Assembly (NCBI RefSeq): GCF_030169785.1
Contig: NZ_CP125854.1
Coordinates: 2,914,001-2,978,000, forward strand
Direction of reading: 5' to 3'
Source: Bdellovibrio sp. 22V
GTDB lineage: Bacteria; Bdellovibrionota; Bdellovibrionia; Bdellovibrionales; Bdellovibrionaceae
DNA length: 64,000 nucleotides
Position numbers and translations under genes: made by a program. Below the pieces are notes generated by a model. The model searched no databases, had not been told where the DNA came from, and worked only from the letters and a program-made list of their open reading frames with translations. Position 1 is the first letter of the stretch. Every line of letters begins with the position of its first letter. Positions 26,667 to 35,571 of the stretch are shown one piece after another.

Positions 26667-28753
26667 CAGTGCTTCGATCCTTCAGAGGTCTTTGCCACCG
26701 TGGCTCCCACAGGCAGGAAGAAACTTAAAGGCGACGAGAAGAAACGTCGAACCACCGCGCGACGAATCGCACGACGTTGTGGCGGCTCAATGCTGCGAGC
26801 TTTGATTGCGACCATCAAGGCCAATCCAAAACTCACCAACACGTTAAACGCGCCAATAAAGAAGATACCAATCACGGCGCGCCAGAAATCCCAGGTTTTT
26901 AAAAAGTCCATACCCAGAACCGGTAAAGCGCCGCCCAAGGTTCCTGAAGACAGCGTCACATGGCGAACATCCAGAGGAATGCCCATGAATTTTAAAATCT
27001 CCGGAGTCATTCCCAAGAAAACACCCAGACAGATGTTCCCCGTCAAACCCGACATGTTTTTTTCTAAAAACACGGCGATATTGCGCGCGCCCCGTTTGCC
27101 AAAAATAGTTCGCAACGTCGGGCTGCGAGCTAAAGTCTTGCGTAAGGAGTTGAGCGCAAACCAGTTATCTCCCCAGCCTGCCGCCAAGCTCGAAAGCCAC
27201 AGAAGAATCCCCGTGAAAGCGCCGTATAAAACGGCCGGCCCCAAAATATCCACGGACTTGTAAGCGTAGTGCGCTTTATCCTCACCCATGAGGTGATTTC
27301 CGAAGAGCAGGAAAAAAGCCATATCAATAAGTATCGCACACGGAACAACGAACAAAACGTTTCCTGAAACAGCGGCGACTTGCGAACGGATCAAATGCGT
27401 GATCTCGGTAACAAGATCATCCATCCCTTTATCGCTGGCGACATCTTGCATCTTCTCTGCCAGCGCGGGTGCGGTCATCGCCGGTTGCTTTGTTCCAAGA
27501 GTAAATCCCAACAAATGAATCGCCACGAAACTGATGGCATAGTTCACGGAAGCCAGCATCCCTTCCGCAAAACCGGAGAGTCCCAAAGCCAAAATGCCGA
27601 CTTTTACATAAACCGTCAGCGCCGTCACAGCGCCGCCGCCGCCGGCCGCCTGCACCATGTGGCGATATTGTTCACGCGTGCGCGTGATATAGTGCTCCCC
27701 GGTTTCAGCGGCGCGCTCGACGACTTTCTTCGCAAGCAAGGAAACGTTTTGCGACAATAAAGATTTAATACTGCGCAGATCTTGATTCTCTTCAATCAAC
27801 TTTGAAAGAAAGCTCGTCACTTTGCGATGATCCAGTTTTTCTGTCAGCAGAATTTCAAGCAGACTGTCGATTCGCTGCAAATAAGTGCGCAAAAGCATCA
27901 TCTGGAAAACCAGACTCAGGCTGACACCGTATTCTTCCAAATGTTTGGTCACTTGCTGCAGTTCTCGACGGCACTCCCACACGATCATGCGAAAGCGCGA
28001 CGCTTTCTCAAAGGACTGGTCTTTATCACCTGCGTGATACGCATGCATGAACTCTTCAAGACCGCGCACCAAAGCAAAAAAAGCAGAATCGCGGAAAGTC
28101 GGTTTATCAAGACGATAACGAACGGCCGGCGACAAACCAATCGCCCGCACTTGAATCACAAGATATGTCAGAGCATCCTCGATATCCGTATTCAGGCGGT
28201 TCCAATCTTTTTCATCAGATCCGACTTCATACTGGAAGAGCTCAACTAGTTTTTCAAATGTCGTGTTGTCGATGGAAGCCACCCACAACGGATCGTCTTT
28301 ATCCGGAAAAAGAGCCCAGAACAAATATCCTAATTCATGATCCAACGGCGGCGTTGGCAAGATCTTCATCGCCAAACGATCTGAGAGCTCGCCCCACAAA
28401 CCCATTTCGCGAGGCAGCCCCGTTTCCGTATAAAGTTCAAGTCCGCTCACCTCATGAACTACGGTTCTTAAAATGATCGCGACGTTTTTTTTCCATTCGG
28501 GATTGCGGTCTAAAACGAGCAGCAAAAAGCGCAATCTTGCGACAGGTAAACGACCCGTTTCTTTTTCGAGATGGGAATCGACAGAGCCTTCATAACGAAT
28601 CCATTGCAGGAGTTTCACAAGCCACTGAAGTTTGTCTTCCAAAGCTCTGTTGTCTTTTGCCGTCGACAGCAAGACGTCGAGATCACTATGAACTTTGCCA
28701 CTTTGTTTGTATTGAAGTAGTCGCGCTCGAAACGCTTTTAATTTTCTAAACAT
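26666..28753 (-). CDS. Gcr/SpecificRecomb-family membrane protein
   Basis: Matches the family once named 'site-specific recombinase Gcr', whose members are in fact polytopic membrane proteins. The N-terminal ~380 residues are soluble and helical; then GEHYITRTREQYRHMVQAAG precedes membrane helices including SVNYAISFVAIHLLGFTLGT and KQPAMTAPALAEKM, the family's best-conserved part. There is no recombinase catalytic signature. I place the start at 28753 (MFRKLKAF); an upstream ATG at 28801 would add 16 residues and neither has a clear ribosome-binding site. Cotranscribed with the glycosyltransferase that follows. Function unknown. Confidence 0.82.
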   Translation of the reverse strand: MFRKLKAFRARLLQYKQSGKVHSDLDVLLSTAKDNRALEDKLQWLVKLLQWIRYEGSVDSHLEKETGRLPVARLRFLLLVLDRNPEWKKNVAIILRTVVHEVSGLELYTETGLPREMGLWGELSDRLAMKILPTPPLDHELGYLFWALFPDKDDPLWVASIDNTTFEKLVELFQYEVGSDEKDWNRLNTDIEDALTYLVIQVRAIGLSPAVRYRLDKPTFRDSAFFALVRGLEEFMHAYHAGDKDQSFEKASRFRMIVWECRRELQQVTKHLEEYGVSLSLVFQMMLLRTYLQRIDSLLEILLTEKLDHRKVTSFLSKLIEENQDLRSIKSLLSQNVSLLAKKVVERAAETGEHYITRTREQYRHMVQAAGGGGAVTALTVYVKVGILALGLSGFAEGMLASVNYAISFVAIHLLGFTLGTKQPAMTAPALAEKMQDVASDKGMDDLVTEITHLIRSQVAAVSGNVLFVVPCAILIDMAFFLLFGNHLMGEDKAHYAYKSVDILGPAVLYGAFTGILLWLSSLAAGWGDNWFALNSLRKTLARSPTLRTIFGKRGARNIAVFLEKNMSGLTGNICLGVFLGMTPEILKFMGIPLDVRHVTLSSGTLGGALPVLGMDFLKTWDFWRAVIGIFFIGAFNVLVSFGLALMVAIKARSIEPPQRRAIRRAVVRRFFSSPLSFFLPVGATVAKTSEGSKH

Positions 28754-28836
28754 ACAAAAAATTCTACCGTAATCTCCGATGAGCGCAACAATTTGAGGCA
28801 TTTCATTAAAAGACCCCGCGTGTTAAACCCTCCCTC

Positions 28837-29388
28837 ATGAGACAAATATTTTTATTTCTTTTGCTTATTTTTTCGACATCGTTTGCCTTGGGTGCTGCGC
28901 CCGCTATCAAGGGCTCCGATCTTGTCACAGCCAAAGAAGAAAATTTGCAGTTCCCAACATCGACTCTCGCCACGGTGATTGTTTTTGTTTCCGCCCAATG
29001 TCCCTGCTCTGCCAGTCATGAAGATGTTCTTAGAAACCTAAGCCAAGAGTTTTCAGAAATAAAATTCATCGGAATCCATTCTAATTCAGATGAAACTCCG
29101 GAAATCACGAAAGAGCATTTTACTCAAGCATCCTTACCTTTTTCCATTCTTCAAGATGAAAGAAACAAATGGGCCAATGAACTGGGCGCTCTCAAAACTC
29201 CGCACGTCTTTGTTTTCAGTAAGAACGGCGAGCTTATCTATCAAGGTGGAGTGACCGACAGCCATGTGGGGCCTAGTGCAAAAAAGAATTTTCTGAAAGA
29301 AGTGCTTGATGACATCCGCGCTGGCAAAAAGCCACGCCACAAAGAAGGCCGCGCCTTAGGATGCTATATTCAAAGAGAGGACGACTAA
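28837..29388 (+). CDS. Exported redoxin (thioredoxin-fold, CPCS active site)
   Basis: First gene of a four-gene operon. Signal peptide (1-19, ending ALG) and a thioredoxin/AhpC-TSA-like fold: VIVFVSAQCPCSASHEDVL places a CPCS motif (Cys ~55 and ~57) at the N-terminus of the first active-site helix, followed by FIGIHSN, the cis-Pro strand LKTPHVFVF and GELIYQGGVTDSH. The two cysteines are one residue apart, unlike the CxxC of thioredoxins, so peroxiredoxin-like or thiol-based metal handling is possible. Its stop overlaps the next ATG (TAATG). Located in the periplasm. Confidence 0.86.
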   Translation: MRQIFLFLLLIFSTSFALGAAPAIKGSDLVTAKEENLQFPTSTLATVIVFVSAQCPCSASHEDVLRNLSQEFSEIKFIGIHSNSDETPEITKEHFTQASLPFSILQDERNKWANELGALKTPHVFVFSKNGELIYQGGVTDSHVGPSAKKNFLKEVLDDIRAGKKPRHKEGRALGCYIQREDD

Positions 29389-29804
29389 TGAAAATCTTCT
29401 TTTCACTCGCGGTTCTGCTCCTTGGTGGATGTGCGCGCCCCGATTATGTTTCTAGCGGTGATTTACAAAAGCAAATGGATCCGCACGCAAAACAGCAATC
29501 CATCATGTTCCCGGTTTCGCAAGCACCGGGAACCCTCGAATGGCTGACACCGCCCTCCAGCAGCGAAGCTTCTTCTTTGCTTTTGAGTTTTGCCTCTCCG
29601 TTACCGGCGGAGCTTTCAGCACTTCTATGGATGCCTTCGATGGGCCACGGCTCTGCGCCGGTAAAAATAGAAAAACTCGACGAAACCCATTATCGCATCA
29701 CCAATATCTATTTTATTATGCCTGGCGATTGGGAAGTCCGACTGTATCTAAAGAAAAACAGTCAAACTGTGGATGAACTTTTTATTCCGCTGATGGTACC
29801 ATGA
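29388..29804 (+). CDS. Lipoprotein with a YtkA/FixH-like domain
   Basis: A 138-residue protein with lipobox LLGGC (Cys17), so probably attached to the outer membrane. The domain contains LLWMPSMGHGSAPVKIEKL and YFIMPGDWEVRLYL, the pattern of YtkA/FixH-like beta-sandwiches (a Met/His-Gly loop then a W-x-V/R-x strand). The last gene of the operon encodes a paralogue with the same motif (GHGSSPVKI). ATG 29388 overlaps the redoxin stop; the TGA overlaps the next ATG (ATGA). Possible metal-binding through Met/His; not proven. Confidence 0.83.
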   Translation: MKIFFSLAVLLLGGCARPDYVSSGDLQKQMDPHAKQQSIMFPVSQAPGTLEWLTPPSSSEASSLLLSFASPLPAELSALLWMPSMGHGSAPVKIEKLDETHYRITNIYFIMPGDWEVRLYLKKNSQTVDELFIPLMVP

Positions 29805-30700
29805 GAATATCAATTCTTTTTCTTTTCGCTCTTTCGCCCTCCCTTTCGTTGGCTGCGAGTTGCTGCGGCGGCGGATTTTCTATCCCCGCGTTGATTCTTG
29901 GCGACGATAAAGCACAGGTGACCAGCACTTATTCTTATTCTGAAGTCAGCGACGAAGTGCTCGCAAACGGAAAATGGCTTCGTCGCGATGACGGCAACAA
30001 TTCGCAAACTCTTAAACTTGAAGGCGCCTTGCTTCTTTCGGAGGGACTGCAAACGGGAATTTCTCTTCCGATGATCGCAAAATCTTCGGACTCTTCCGAG
30101 AGAAGCTCCGGCGTCGGTGATGTTTCGATTTATTTGGGACACGAGACCTTTGCGGAAACAACCTATTCTCAATGGAAACCCAAAGGCGTTACGTTTTTAC
30201 AGCTGACCCTACCGACCAGTCCGTCTGTCTATGACGAAGACGCAACGACCGCTAACGAAATTCGCGGACGCGGGTTTTACAGTCTGGGAGCCGGTCTTGC
30301 CTTATTAAAAACTTTGCGCGTTTGGGACTACCACGTGAGCGCCGAAATTCATCGCTCTTTCACGCGAGATGTCTCCAATGAAAACTTCGGAGGAAACGCG
30401 ACGGTGATTCCGGGTTGGGGCACGTCGCAAACTCTCGGGGTGGGATGGAACCGTGGTGATCTTCGCTTGGGAAGTGCGCTGAGTTTTCTTTATGAGGAAG
30501 CGATTTCTATCGACGGTGTCACTCACTCTGAGGGAACTGCGCAAAAAAACTTTACCTGGGGTCTTTCTGGCAGCTACATGTTGAGCTTAGAGTCTGCCAT
30601 CACGGTGAGTTACAACGATCAAACTTTGATCGGGAATCCAATTAATTCAAGTTTAAGTAAAACAATTAATTTAAGCTACCAGCAACGCTGGCCTCGCTAG
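29801..30700 (+). CDS. Outer-membrane beta-barrel-like protein with a mature N-terminal CCGGG motif
   Basis: A 299-residue exported protein. After the signal peptide (about 1-19, ending LAA) the mature protein begins SCCGGGFSIPALI. The rest is rich in alternating strands with Gly, Ser and aromatic residues, for example LQTGISLPMIAKS, GVGDVSIYLGHETF, WDYHVSAEIHRSF and a C-terminal strand TINLSYQQRWPR, consistent with an outer-membrane barrel of 10-12 strands. The vicinal Cys pair is a candidate metal-binding site. It is translationally coupled to the lipoprotein upstream and precedes the second YtkA-like gene by 8 bases. Confidence 0.8.
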   Translation: MRISILFLFALSPSLSLAASCCGGGFSIPALILGDDKAQVTSTYSYSEVSDEVLANGKWLRRDDGNNSQTLKLEGALLLSEGLQTGISLPMIAKSSDSSERSSGVGDVSIYLGHETFAETTYSQWKPKGVTFLQLTLPTSPSVYDEDATTANEIRGRGFYSLGAGLALLKTLRVWDYHVSAEIHRSFTRDVSNENFGGNATVIPGWGTSQTLGVGWNRGDLRLGSALSFLYEEAISIDGVTHSEGTAQKNFTWGLSGSYMLSLESAITVSYNDQTLIGNPINSSLSKTINLSYQQRWPR

Positions 30701-30708
30701 GAGATTTT

Positions 30709-31152
30709 ATGAAAATACTATTTACTTTAATTTCCGCATTTCTCGTCGGTGCTTCTACCGCTTATGCCTGCGCGGAACACGCGACCGAACACACGCAGGT
30801 TGTGCACGAAGACAGTGCTTGTCCAATCTATTTCAAAAACAATCAGCTTTGCGCGGAAATTGAATTTGCAAAAGGGCCTTTTAACGGCGAAGAGTCCCAG
30901 TTTATCGTGAAGTTTTTTGATCATGCCTCTGCTCACGGCGAGCACGTTATGAAAGATCCGGCCCATCTCAAAATAGATTTGTGGATGAATATGGGCCATC
31001 ACGGCCACGGATCTTCACCTGTTAAGATCGTGAAACAGGATCAAGGCGTTTACTTTGTTTCAGAAGCTTATTTTGTCATGGCCGGACGCTGGCAAGTGCG
31101 CTTCTTCGTTAACGGCGAACAAGCGCAGTACAACGTCGACGTAGAACCTTAG
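30709..31152 (+). CDS. Exported YtkA/FixH-like protein (paralogue of the lipoprotein two genes upstream)
   Basis: A 147-residue exported protein, signal peptide 1-19 (ending AYA). The N-terminal part is unusually rich in Cys and His (CAEHATEHTQVVHEDSAC, then CAEIEF), and the domain core WMNMGHHGHGSSPVKIVK followed by YFVMAGRWQVRFFV is homologous to the operon's lipoprotein. The Met-Gly-His-His cluster suggests copper or another soft metal, which is inference. AGGAG precedes ATG. The gene ends 3 bases into the convergent KH-protein gene, so this closes the operon. Confidence 0.85.
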   Translation: MKILFTLISAFLVGASTAYACAEHATEHTQVVHEDSACPIYFKNNQLCAEIEFAKGPFNGEESQFIVKFFDHASAHGEHVMKDPAHLKIDLWMNMGHHGHGSSPVKIVKQDQGVYFVSEAYFVMAGRWQVRFFVNGEQAQYNVDVEP

Positions 31153-31478
31153 ACATCAATGCAGTAATACGGAATCTCAACGACGGCTCGAATCCCCTTG
31201 CGGGCCATCGTTGCAGAAAGCACGGCTCGCACGCCGGAAATATTTTTCCCTTTAGAGCCAATCACTTGCCCTAGGCAACGCTGATCACATTCAACCCTAT
31301 AAACCGTCGTCTTATCGCCGACAGCGTAACTCACCTGAATGGTGTCTGGATAATCCACTAGACCTCGGATCAAACCCTCTAAGAGCTTTCGTCCTTCTTC
31401 GCGCGCGAGATTATCATTTCCTTCAACTGGACTTTCAGGTCTTTTACGGATCACTTTGATCTCTTTCAGGCCAGACAT
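31149..31478 (-). CDS. KH-domain RNA-binding protein (KhpA-like)
   Basis: A 109-residue protein with one type II KH domain near the C-terminus: VECDQRCLGQVIGSKGKNIS (partly quoted) contains the G-x-x-G RNA-binding loop GSKG, followed by GVRAVLSATMARKGIRAVVEI. KhpA partners with KhpB/Jag in many bacteria and binds RNA; the partner is not in the window. About 35 N-terminal residues are charged and precede the domain. It converges with the redoxin/YtkA operon, overlapping by 4 bases. Confidence 0.86.
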   Translation of the reverse strand: MSGLKEIKVIRKRPESPVEGNDNLAREEGRKLLEGLIRGLVDYPDTIQVSYAVGDKTTVYRVECDQRCLGQVIGSKGKNISGVRAVLSATMARKGIRAVVEIPYYCIDV

Positions 31479-31657
31479 TCATTCACCCCGACAATATGGT
31501 ACCTAACCTTTCGGACCTGTAATGTTCTGACTTAAGCAAATTTTCGAACAATCGTACTATTTATCTCTCCTAAATAAACTTCACTCACAAAACAGAAAAT
31601 GTTTAGTCGGGGTTGCCACTGCTCCCCAGGGTTGATACTGTGGAAACAGGAGGAAGA

Positions 31658-32416
31658 ATGAGAGTTCCACTAGTATCTTTTATAGCGGCTCTCTTATTCT
31701 GCAGTTCAATCTCCTTCGCCAAAGAGACTCTCACCTTAGTCACTCACGAATCACCTCCTTACATGTCTGAGACTCTTCCTGACCAAGGCGCTATGTTCTA
31801 TGCGCTTCGCAAGGTCCTCAAAGAAATGGGTTACGATCTGCGCGCTGAATTCGCACCCTCATGGACTCGCACGAAAATGCTTGCAGAGACAGATCCGAAA
31901 ATAGACGGCTATGCTCCCTATCGCGTGCCCGAAAAAGAAGATGTTTTTGTCTTCTCCAATTATCTTTTTGAAAGTCCGTGGATGATCGGCGAAAGAAAAG
32001 ACCACCCGATTCACTGGAAGAGCTTTGACGATCTCACCGCGCATGTTGCCGGCAATCAGCTTGGTGTGGAGTTAAGACCTGGCACAAAAGAACTCGTTGA
32101 ACAAAAAAAGCTCCGAGTGGAAACGACTTCTTCCCAAACTAATAATATCCTGAAGCTTGCGACCAAACGTGTGGACTTTGTTTTTACAGATCCTCTGGTT
32201 TTTCGTTATCTTGTGTCAACGGATCCCACTTTAAGGCCTTACAAAAACAATCTGCAACTCAACCCGAAACCTGTCGTGATTGAGAAGTACGGTATCGCCT
32301 TGAAAAAATCTTTCGCTAATTCGGAACTTTTAAAAACACTGAACAACAAAGCTCCGGAACTGAAGAAGTACGTGGAAGAATATATTGCGAAGATTGAAAG
32401 CCAGAATAAAAAATGA
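31658..32416 (+). CDS. Periplasmic solute-binding protein (SBP family 3)
   Basis: A 252-residue exported protein with signal peptide (1-20) and a periplasmic-binding-protein type 2 fold: ETLTLVTHESPPYMS at the N-terminus, then FAPSWTRTKMLAE and VFTDPLVFRYLV. This is the family of amino-acid ABC binding proteins, but no transporter genes lie nearby, so it may be a sensor or orphan binder. ATG 31658 has AGGAGG upstream; longer in-frame upstream codons are not supported. Transcribed divergently from the KH gene with about 180 bases between. Confidence 0.86.
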   Translation: MRVPLVSFIAALLFCSSISFAKETLTLVTHESPPYMSETLPDQGAMFYALRKVLKEMGYDLRAEFAPSWTRTKMLAETDPKIDGYAPYRVPEKEDVFVFSNYLFESPWMIGERKDHPIHWKSFDDLTAHVAGNQLGVELRPGTKELVEQKKLRVETTSSQTNNILKLATKRVDFVFTDPLVFRYLVSTDPTLRPYKNNLQLNPKPVVIEKYGIALKKSFANSELLKTLNNKAPELKKYVEEYIAKIESQNKK

Positions 32417-32711
32417 TTTCCGATTTTTTTCGTCTCATACTTCGACATTAAATCGAACTTTGAATTCGTGTAATAAACTCGACTCGCTCTTTGCGAGGCA
32501 ATCCTCACCTCTTTATAAACTCTAGAAACCTCATCCGTTTTCGTCGTGCCTATATAAATTCCAATTTATTGATGATTTTCGCTTTTCTCAAACTGACCAC
32601 AACACGGAAATCCAGTTTTGCTTTCTTACACCAATGTGAGTTGAGGTGCTTTTTGTTAGATGAAATACTTCGGAGGTCAAATTAAGCACAACAATCCATG
32701 GAGGATGATGA

Positions 32712-34679
32712 ATGTCTCAAGGTAATGCGTTCAAGAAAATGGTCGCACTTTCTCTGCCCGCTTTTATTACCGCATGTAGCGGGGGTGGCGGCGCCGATCT
32801 TACAAGCAACAGTCTGAATATCAGTGGAATTCTCGGAGGTGCCTCTTTGCAGAGTCTCTCGAAAGTTTCAGCCAAAGCCGGCGACGACGTGTCTTCACAA
32901 GAGGCCGTTTCCGTCAGCGATCTTGAAGTTTATGCCGAGGCATTCACCGCTGATGGTATGAAATCAGCCACCGCCAGCATCGGCGCTGATGGCAGCTTTA
33001 CAATCTCCATTCCCGGCGCAAAGGGCGCCCCTGTCACCGCTATCTTCCGAGATAAAAATACGGAAGCAGAGATTGGCGTTCTCGTTTTTGAAGACTCCGC
33101 GAAAAAAGATTTGAATGGAAATAACTCGCAAAGCTCTTCTGTTGTTCTTGAAGATAGCGTGGCTTTGGGAAGTATTTCACTTTCTTCCGACGGAAAGGTG
33201 AAAGTGCCCGTTGCACAAGTCGCGGATAAGCTGGGTTCTGCAAGCGACGTGAGCTCGGGCAGCGCCTTTGATCCGACCGGAACTTGGTACATGAAACCTT
33301 TCACTGGCACGCTGGCGACAGGCTATCAAACCGTCACAGCGGATTGCAGCCATGGCCCGTGCGTAAACTTCCCTGTCACATTCGTTCGTTATGCCGGAAA
33401 AGAATTTACACCGACAAGCAATTGTTCAGTCACCAACGGATCGCTGAGCGGCGCGTGTGCGTCGTCAGACGGCACCATTGGGAGTGCAGATCGTTACGCG
33501 CTTTCTATTTGGGGTGGCGACTTTTCACAAAGTATCGGAGCTTGCGGATCAAAAGCAGGTTTCTCTGCGGATGAAGCCAGAGCCTTCGGACGAATCCACA
33601 TTCCTTCGTTGCCAACAGTTTCAGGAAACTCGATCACGTTCGGCGATTACATTTTCACGAAAACCGGTTTCGGTGGCGATGCCGCGCCTTTCAATCAAGA
33701 TTGGATGAAAACGGGCGCACAATCGAATCACCCCGTTCACGATTGCCGCCCAATGACGATCAACTCGCTTTATCGCGGCTGGGCTTGTAAATCGAAAGTG
33801 ATGTCAGGTCAGTGGCCGGGAACTCCGACGGGTCAAACAAAATGGATGGTGAATGTTGAAGGTGGAGGTTGCTTTAGCAACGGAAAACCTGTCAACGTTA
33901 CGAACTGGGGCAACATCGGTGGCTCTGCAAGCTGCTCGCAATCCAGCGCAACAGGAACTTACGGCGCTGGCTTTGCTACAAATAATTGCACTTATACCAA
34001 TGCCGACCATGACAATGATTCAAACACAGCTGCAATCACTTTCACATGCGGCGGAACACATGGATTCTTCGATGACAACAGTGGTGCTCCAAACATGGCG
34101 GCTCCTGCGACAATGAACCAAGGCGAATACCTTGGCCAACCAGAAGAACTGGTCGCGCAAGGCCAAGCCTGCTCTTCAATTGGTGACGCCACGGATTCCG
34201 CGAAGCTTGCTGCTTATCGCTGTTACGCGGAAAGCTATTGGAGCAATCAAGCCGGTGCCGGTTCTTGTTCACGCGAGTTCCGCTTCAATTGGGCGGCGAC
34301 AACATCTGCTGAGTTCGTAGTTCAAGACTATCGCGGTAAACCTAAGAATGCGTTTGTGACGAATATCTTAAACTACGCAGCCGACGGACAGTCCGCAACG
34401 TTAGAAGATGAGCAAGAGGAAACTATCACTCTTCCAACGGGATTAAACAGCAGCACATTCTGTAAAGTGGTTCGTCGCACGAATATCACGTTCAAAAAAG
34501 TTTCTGCAACTCGCCTGCTTTTGGATCTCAAAGAGCAAGGCCGTATGGCAAGCACGACAGCCGCCTGCCAAGCCGCGGCTAAGGCTGCTCTGGAGGGCAA
34601 AACGACCGGAGCGAATATGGATTTAGGAGAACATCTTCAACCAATGAGAATGCTTTTCTATCTTGATTCGTCTCTGTAA
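32712..34679 (+). CDS. Large secreted lipoprotein with Cys-rich C-terminal half
   Basis: A 655-residue protein with lipobox FITAC (Cys22) followed by SGGGGAD. The N-terminal ~170 residues contain a beta-sandwich-like region (SVSDLEVYAEAFTADGM ... GSFTISIPG). The C-terminal part carries 20 or more cysteines in motifs such as DCSHGPCVNF, CGGTHGFF and CRPMTINS, indicating several disulfides in the periplasm or on the cell surface. I recognise no catalytic motif. The ATG has GGAGG upstream; a strong terminator follows at 34703. A monocistronic unit of unknown function. Confidence 0.82.
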   Translation: MSQGNAFKKMVALSLPAFITACSGGGGADLTSNSLNISGILGGASLQSLSKVSAKAGDDVSSQEAVSVSDLEVYAEAFTADGMKSATASIGADGSFTISIPGAKGAPVTAIFRDKNTEAEIGVLVFEDSAKKDLNGNNSQSSSVVLEDSVALGSISLSSDGKVKVPVAQVADKLGSASDVSSGSAFDPTGTWYMKPFTGTLATGYQTVTADCSHGPCVNFPVTFVRYAGKEFTPTSNCSVTNGSLSGACASSDGTIGSADRYALSIWGGDFSQSIGACGSKAGFSADEARAFGRIHIPSLPTVSGNSITFGDYIFTKTGFGGDAAPFNQDWMKTGAQSNHPVHDCRPMTINSLYRGWACKSKVMSGQWPGTPTGQTKWMVNVEGGGCFSNGKPVNVTNWGNIGGSASCSQSSATGTYGAGFATNNCTYTNADHDNDSNTAAITFTCGGTHGFFDDNSGAPNMAAPATMNQGEYLGQPEELVAQGQACSSIGDATDSAKLAAYRCYAESYWSNQAGAGSCSREFRFNWAATTSAEFVVQDYRGKPKNAFVTNILNYAADGQSATLEDEQEETITLPTGLNSSTFCKVVRRTNITFKKVSATRLLLDLKEQGRMASTTAACQAAAKAALEGKTTGANMDLGEHLQPMRMLFYLDSSL

Positions 34680-34702
34680 TTTAAGAAGAAATAATTGCAA
34701 CG

Positions 34703-34730
34703 AAAAAGGCCCGGTTCGCCGGGCCTTTTT
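34703..34730. terminator. Bidirectional intrinsic terminator
   Basis: AAAAAGGCCCGG-TTC-GCCGGGCCTTTTT: a strong GC stem with A-run and T-run on each side, between the large lipoprotein gene (plus) and the convergent small gene (minus) starting its stop at 34746. Confidence 0.95.
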
Positions 34731-34745
34731 ACTTGGAAAAGATAA

Positions 34746-35054
34746 CTAAAAATCTTGAAGACCCAAAATCTCTTTACAGATTTCCATTTGACGATCAATT
34801 TCTGCAAGTGCCTTGTCGAGTTTCAACATGTCTCTTTCGTCCACGTCAGCCTCTAGAGCAGCCACGACGATGGGATGCTTTTTCAGCCACTGCCCTTGCC
34901 GAGCAGCATAAGTTTCAGGAATCCCCGATCGCAACGCCGCCATGCGCGCGTTCCCGTCTTTAAAAAATTCGACAATAAACCGCAACGTCTCGAGCGTAAG
35001 AAGTTTTCGGTGAGCTTTCAATCGTGAGGAAAAGGCCATTTGTCTGATTCGCAT
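34746..35054 (-). CDS. Terminase-small-subunit-like HTH protein
   Basis: A 102-residue protein whose core LTLETLRFIVEFFKDGNARM followed by AALRSGIPETYAARQGQWLKKHP (partly quoted) closely follows the phage terminase small-subunit DNA-binding domain, usual form LTPKQ-RFV-EYL-DGNAT-AAIRAGYS---A---G--LL--P. No large terminase or other phage gene is nearby, so this is an orphan, perhaps a domesticated regulator or prophage relic. The start may be the ATG at 35054 or 35039; neither has an ideal ribosome-binding site. Confidence 0.7.
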   Translation of the reverse strand: MRIRQMAFSSRLKAHRKLLTLETLRFIVEFFKDGNARMAALRSGIPETYAARQGQWLKKHPIVVAALEADVDERDMLKLDKALAEIDRQMEICKEILGLQDF

Positions 35055-35151
35055 GACCTCAGTGTAAAGTCAGTTCAGGACTCCGTCTAGGCTGTAATTT
35101 CAAAGAGACCTTTGTCACATATTTCTCTTGAACTCGCGCCAAAAAGCGATC

Positions 35152-35535
35152 TCAATCCGGCTGCGGTGGAGTTACGAATGTAACAGACTGAACATCGATG
35201 CTCTCTGGGAGCGAGCGCTCGGTCGTCACCGTCACAATGGCAAGCAACCTTTCCGAAATCGGATCCAAGCCATCATGAGGGTCCGCCTTGCAATCGGCCG
35301 TTATGGATTTTGCATGCATGGTGTAATCAGACAATGCCGGCTTTAGGTCCACAGAGCCGAATTCGGTAAAACTATGGCACACAAGTGAGCCTCCTCTTTT
35401 TCGATAAGAGGCTTCGATTTTTTTGTAATCACTCGAATTACGAATGGCCGTCTCAAGCCTGGCTATAGATGCCTCGGCAGTTCCAAATCCTAACCCCAGA
35501 ACTCCAAAAAGATATGTCGCAATAATTTTTTTCAT
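35152..35535 (-). CDS. Exported protein of unknown function
   Basis: A 127-residue protein with signal peptide (MKKIIATYLFGVLGLGFGTAEA) and two cysteines (LVCHSFTEFG and ADCKADP), which may bridge. I recognise no family. It lies 36 bases downstream of a small membrane protein gene on the same strand, so the two may be cotranscribed. Confidence 0.65.
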   Translation of the reverse strand: MKKIIATYLFGVLGLGFGTAEASIARLETAIRNSSDYKKIEASYRKRGGSLVCHSFTEFGSVDLKPALSDYTMHAKSITADCKADPHDGLDPISERLLAIVTVTTERSLPESIDVQSVTFVTPPQPD

Positions 35536-35571
35536 CCGCCGAACTTACCCCAGCCCGACGTAAACAGCTCG

